Of a stretch of 15,675 nt of DNA, positions 14,416 through 15,675 are shown piece by piece (the first letter of the stretch is position 1; each line of letters begins with the position of its first letter). A program made the position numbers and the translations under genes. The stretch is from the NCBI GenBank assembly GCA_013695245.1, contig JACDAW010000319.1:1-15675 (forward strand), given 5' to 3'. The notes beneath the pieces were generated by a model that had not been told where the DNA came from, searched no databases, and saw nothing but the letters and a program-made list of their open reading frames with translations. The DNA comes from Pyrinomonadaceae bacterium (GTDB taxonomy: Bacteria; Acidobacteriota; Blastocatellia; Pyrinomonadales; Pyrinomonadaceae).

Positions 14416-15675
14416 ATGACTGCAACACATCCGAGCAAACAAGACGTTTCAGCGAAACTGTTCGCGCGCGCCGTTGAACTCATTCCCGGCGGCGTTAATT
14501 CGCCCGTGCGCGCATTTAAATCCGTCGGCGGTGTGCCGCGTTTCATTCGCTCTGCGTCCGGCGCGACGATGACGGACGCAGACGGGCGCACATACATTGA
14601 TTACGTCGGCTCATGGGGGCCGATGATTCTCGGTCACGCCGACCGGGAAGTCGTCGAAGCTTTGCGTGAAGCCTTGTTGCGCGGCACAAGCTACGGAGCG
14701 CCGACGGAACTTGAGATCGAAGTCGCTGACGAGATCACACAAGCCGTTCCGTCCGTCGAAATGGTGCGTATGGTTAATAGCGGCACGGAGGCGACAATGT
14801 CCGCCCTGCGCCTTGCACGCGCCGTTACAGGTCGCACGCGCATCGTGAAATTTGAAGGCTGCTATCATGGACACGAAGACAGCATGTTGGTGCGCGCCGG
14901 ATCGGGCGTGGCGACTTTAGGCTTGCCCGATTCGCCCGGCGTGCCCGCCGCGCTTGCGCGAGAAACAACGACTGTTCCGTTTAACGACGCCGATGCTCTC
15001 GAAGAAGTTTTCAACGAGCATAGAAAGATCGCAGCCGTGATCATCGAACCCGTCGTCGGCAATATGGGCTGCGTGCCGCCGCAAGATGGATACTTGCAAC
15101 GCGTGCGCGAGATCACGCGAAAGCACGGCGCGCTGCTTATCTTTGACGAAGTGATGACCGGCTTTCGCCTTGCGCGTGGCGGGGCGCAGGAGCTTTACGG
15201 CGTGATGCCGGATATTACGACGCTTGGCAAGATTATCGGCGGAGGACTTCCCGTCGGGGCTTACGGCGCAAGCCGCGAGATTATGCAACACGTTGCGCCC
15301 GCCGGAAACATGTATCAAGCGGGCACGCTCTCCGGCAACCCTCTGGCGATGACTGCTGGACTTGTGACGCTTAAACGCCTGCGCGATAAATCAGTTTACG
15401 AGCGTTTAGAAAAGGCGACCGCGCGGCTGTGCGAAGGCATGACTAATGCGGCGCGCGAGGCTGGCGTGGAGACGATAACGAATCGCGTCGGTTCGATGTG
15501 GACGAATTTCTTTACTTCCGAGAAAGTGATTAACTGGACGGATGCGACGAAAGCCGACCGCGCGCTTTACGGCAAATTTTTTCACGCGATGCTTGAGGAA
15601 GGCATCTACTTTGCGCCGTCGCAATTTGAAGCGGGCTTCGTCGGTCTTGCGCACACGGATGAATTGATCGAGCGC
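14416..15675 (+). CDS. hemL: glutamate-1-semialdehyde 2,1-aminomutase (C-terminus cut by the right edge)
   Basis: A PLP-dependent class III aminotransferase that converts glutamate-1-semialdehyde to 5-aminolevulinate in the C5 route to heme and other tetrapyrroles. The frame is open from the ATG at 14416 to the last base, giving 420 residues; the family has about 425-430, so only the last few are missing. Signatures are IPGGVNSPVRAF (23-34), NSGTEAT (121-127), CYHGHED (149-155), DEVMTGFR (244-251), the PLP lysine Lys272 in TLGKIIGGGLPVGA, and QAGTLSGNPLA (301-311). All are intact, so the enzyme should be active. No ribosome site is seen; a T-run and a strong hairpin lie directly upstream. It implies that the organism makes tetrapyrroles from glutamate. 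Confidence 0.96.
   Translation, partial: MTATHPSKQDVSAKLFARAVELIPGGVNSPVRAFKSVGGVPRFIRSASGATMTDADGRTYIDYVGSWGPMILGHADREVVEALREALLRGTSYGAPTELEIEVADEITQAVPSVEMVRMVNSGTEATMSALRLARAVTGRTRIVKFEGCYHGHEDSMLVRAGSGVATLGLPDSPGVPAALARETTTVPFNDADALEEVFNEHRKIAAVIIEPVVGNMGCVPPQDGYLQRVREITRKHGALLIFDEVMTGFRLARGGAQELYGVMPDITTLGKIIGGGLPVGAYGASREIMQHVAPAGNMYQAGTLSGNPLAMTAGLVTLKRLRDKSVYERLEKATARLCEGMTNAAREAGVETITNRVGSMWTNFFTSEKVINWTDATKADRALYGKFFHAMLEEGIYFAPSQFEAGFVGLAHTDELIER

Noticed and set aside
1..15675. Search for defence systems, mobile elements, CRISPR repeats, tRNA or rRNA genes.
   Set aside because: Nothing with supporting motifs was seen; the window is housekeeping and hypothetical genes with uniform codon use.

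Overview
The window looks like a chromosomal housekeeping stretch from a moderately GC-rich bacterium. A member of the Acidobacteriota (Blastocatellia/Pyrinomonas-like) is my best guess. The reasons are a fused 3-dehydroquinate dehydratase/shikimate dehydrogenase, several zinc-ribbon membrane or linker proteins, a DUF2203 protein, and strong use of GCG, CGC and GAA-type codons. That codon bias opens many long false reading frames on the opposite strand. The placement is inference; there is no rRNA or other marker gene to settle it. I saw no CRISPR array, tRNA, transposase or phage gene.

The layout has two arms that diverge from about 7492-7652. The left arm is all on the minus strand. Reading leftward it holds a GTG-initiated zinc-ribbon protein of unknown function whose stop overlaps the start of rlmB (23S rRNA 2'-O-methyltransferase). 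Then come a small zinc-ribbon membrane protein, a bifunctional AroDE and a ThiF/MoeB-type E1-like adenylyltransferase, all closely spaced. Last is a secreted beta-propeller protein that has its own promoter and runs off the left edge.

The right arm is all on the plus strand. It holds an exported protein made of protease-propeptide-type (FTP/PepSY) domains with no protease, a NYN/LabA-like nuclease-fold protein, a DUF2203 protein, and a zinc-ribbon plus RDD membrane protein closed by a clear intrinsic terminator. These are followed by a short RqcH/NFACT ribosome-quality-control protein, a carotenoid 1,2-hydratase/AttH-like lipocalin-fold protein, and hemL (glutamate-1-semialdehyde aminomutase), which is cut by the right edge.

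The genes do not form one obvious system. Themes are translation and its rescue (RlmB, RqcH), cofactor and aromatic biosynthesis (AroDE, ThiF-like, HemL), and envelope or exported proteins. The points most worth a second look are the RqcH homologue without an evident helix-hairpin-helix segment, the unknown protein coupled to rlmB, the stand-alone propeptide-like protein, and a repeat-derived hairpin just before hemL.
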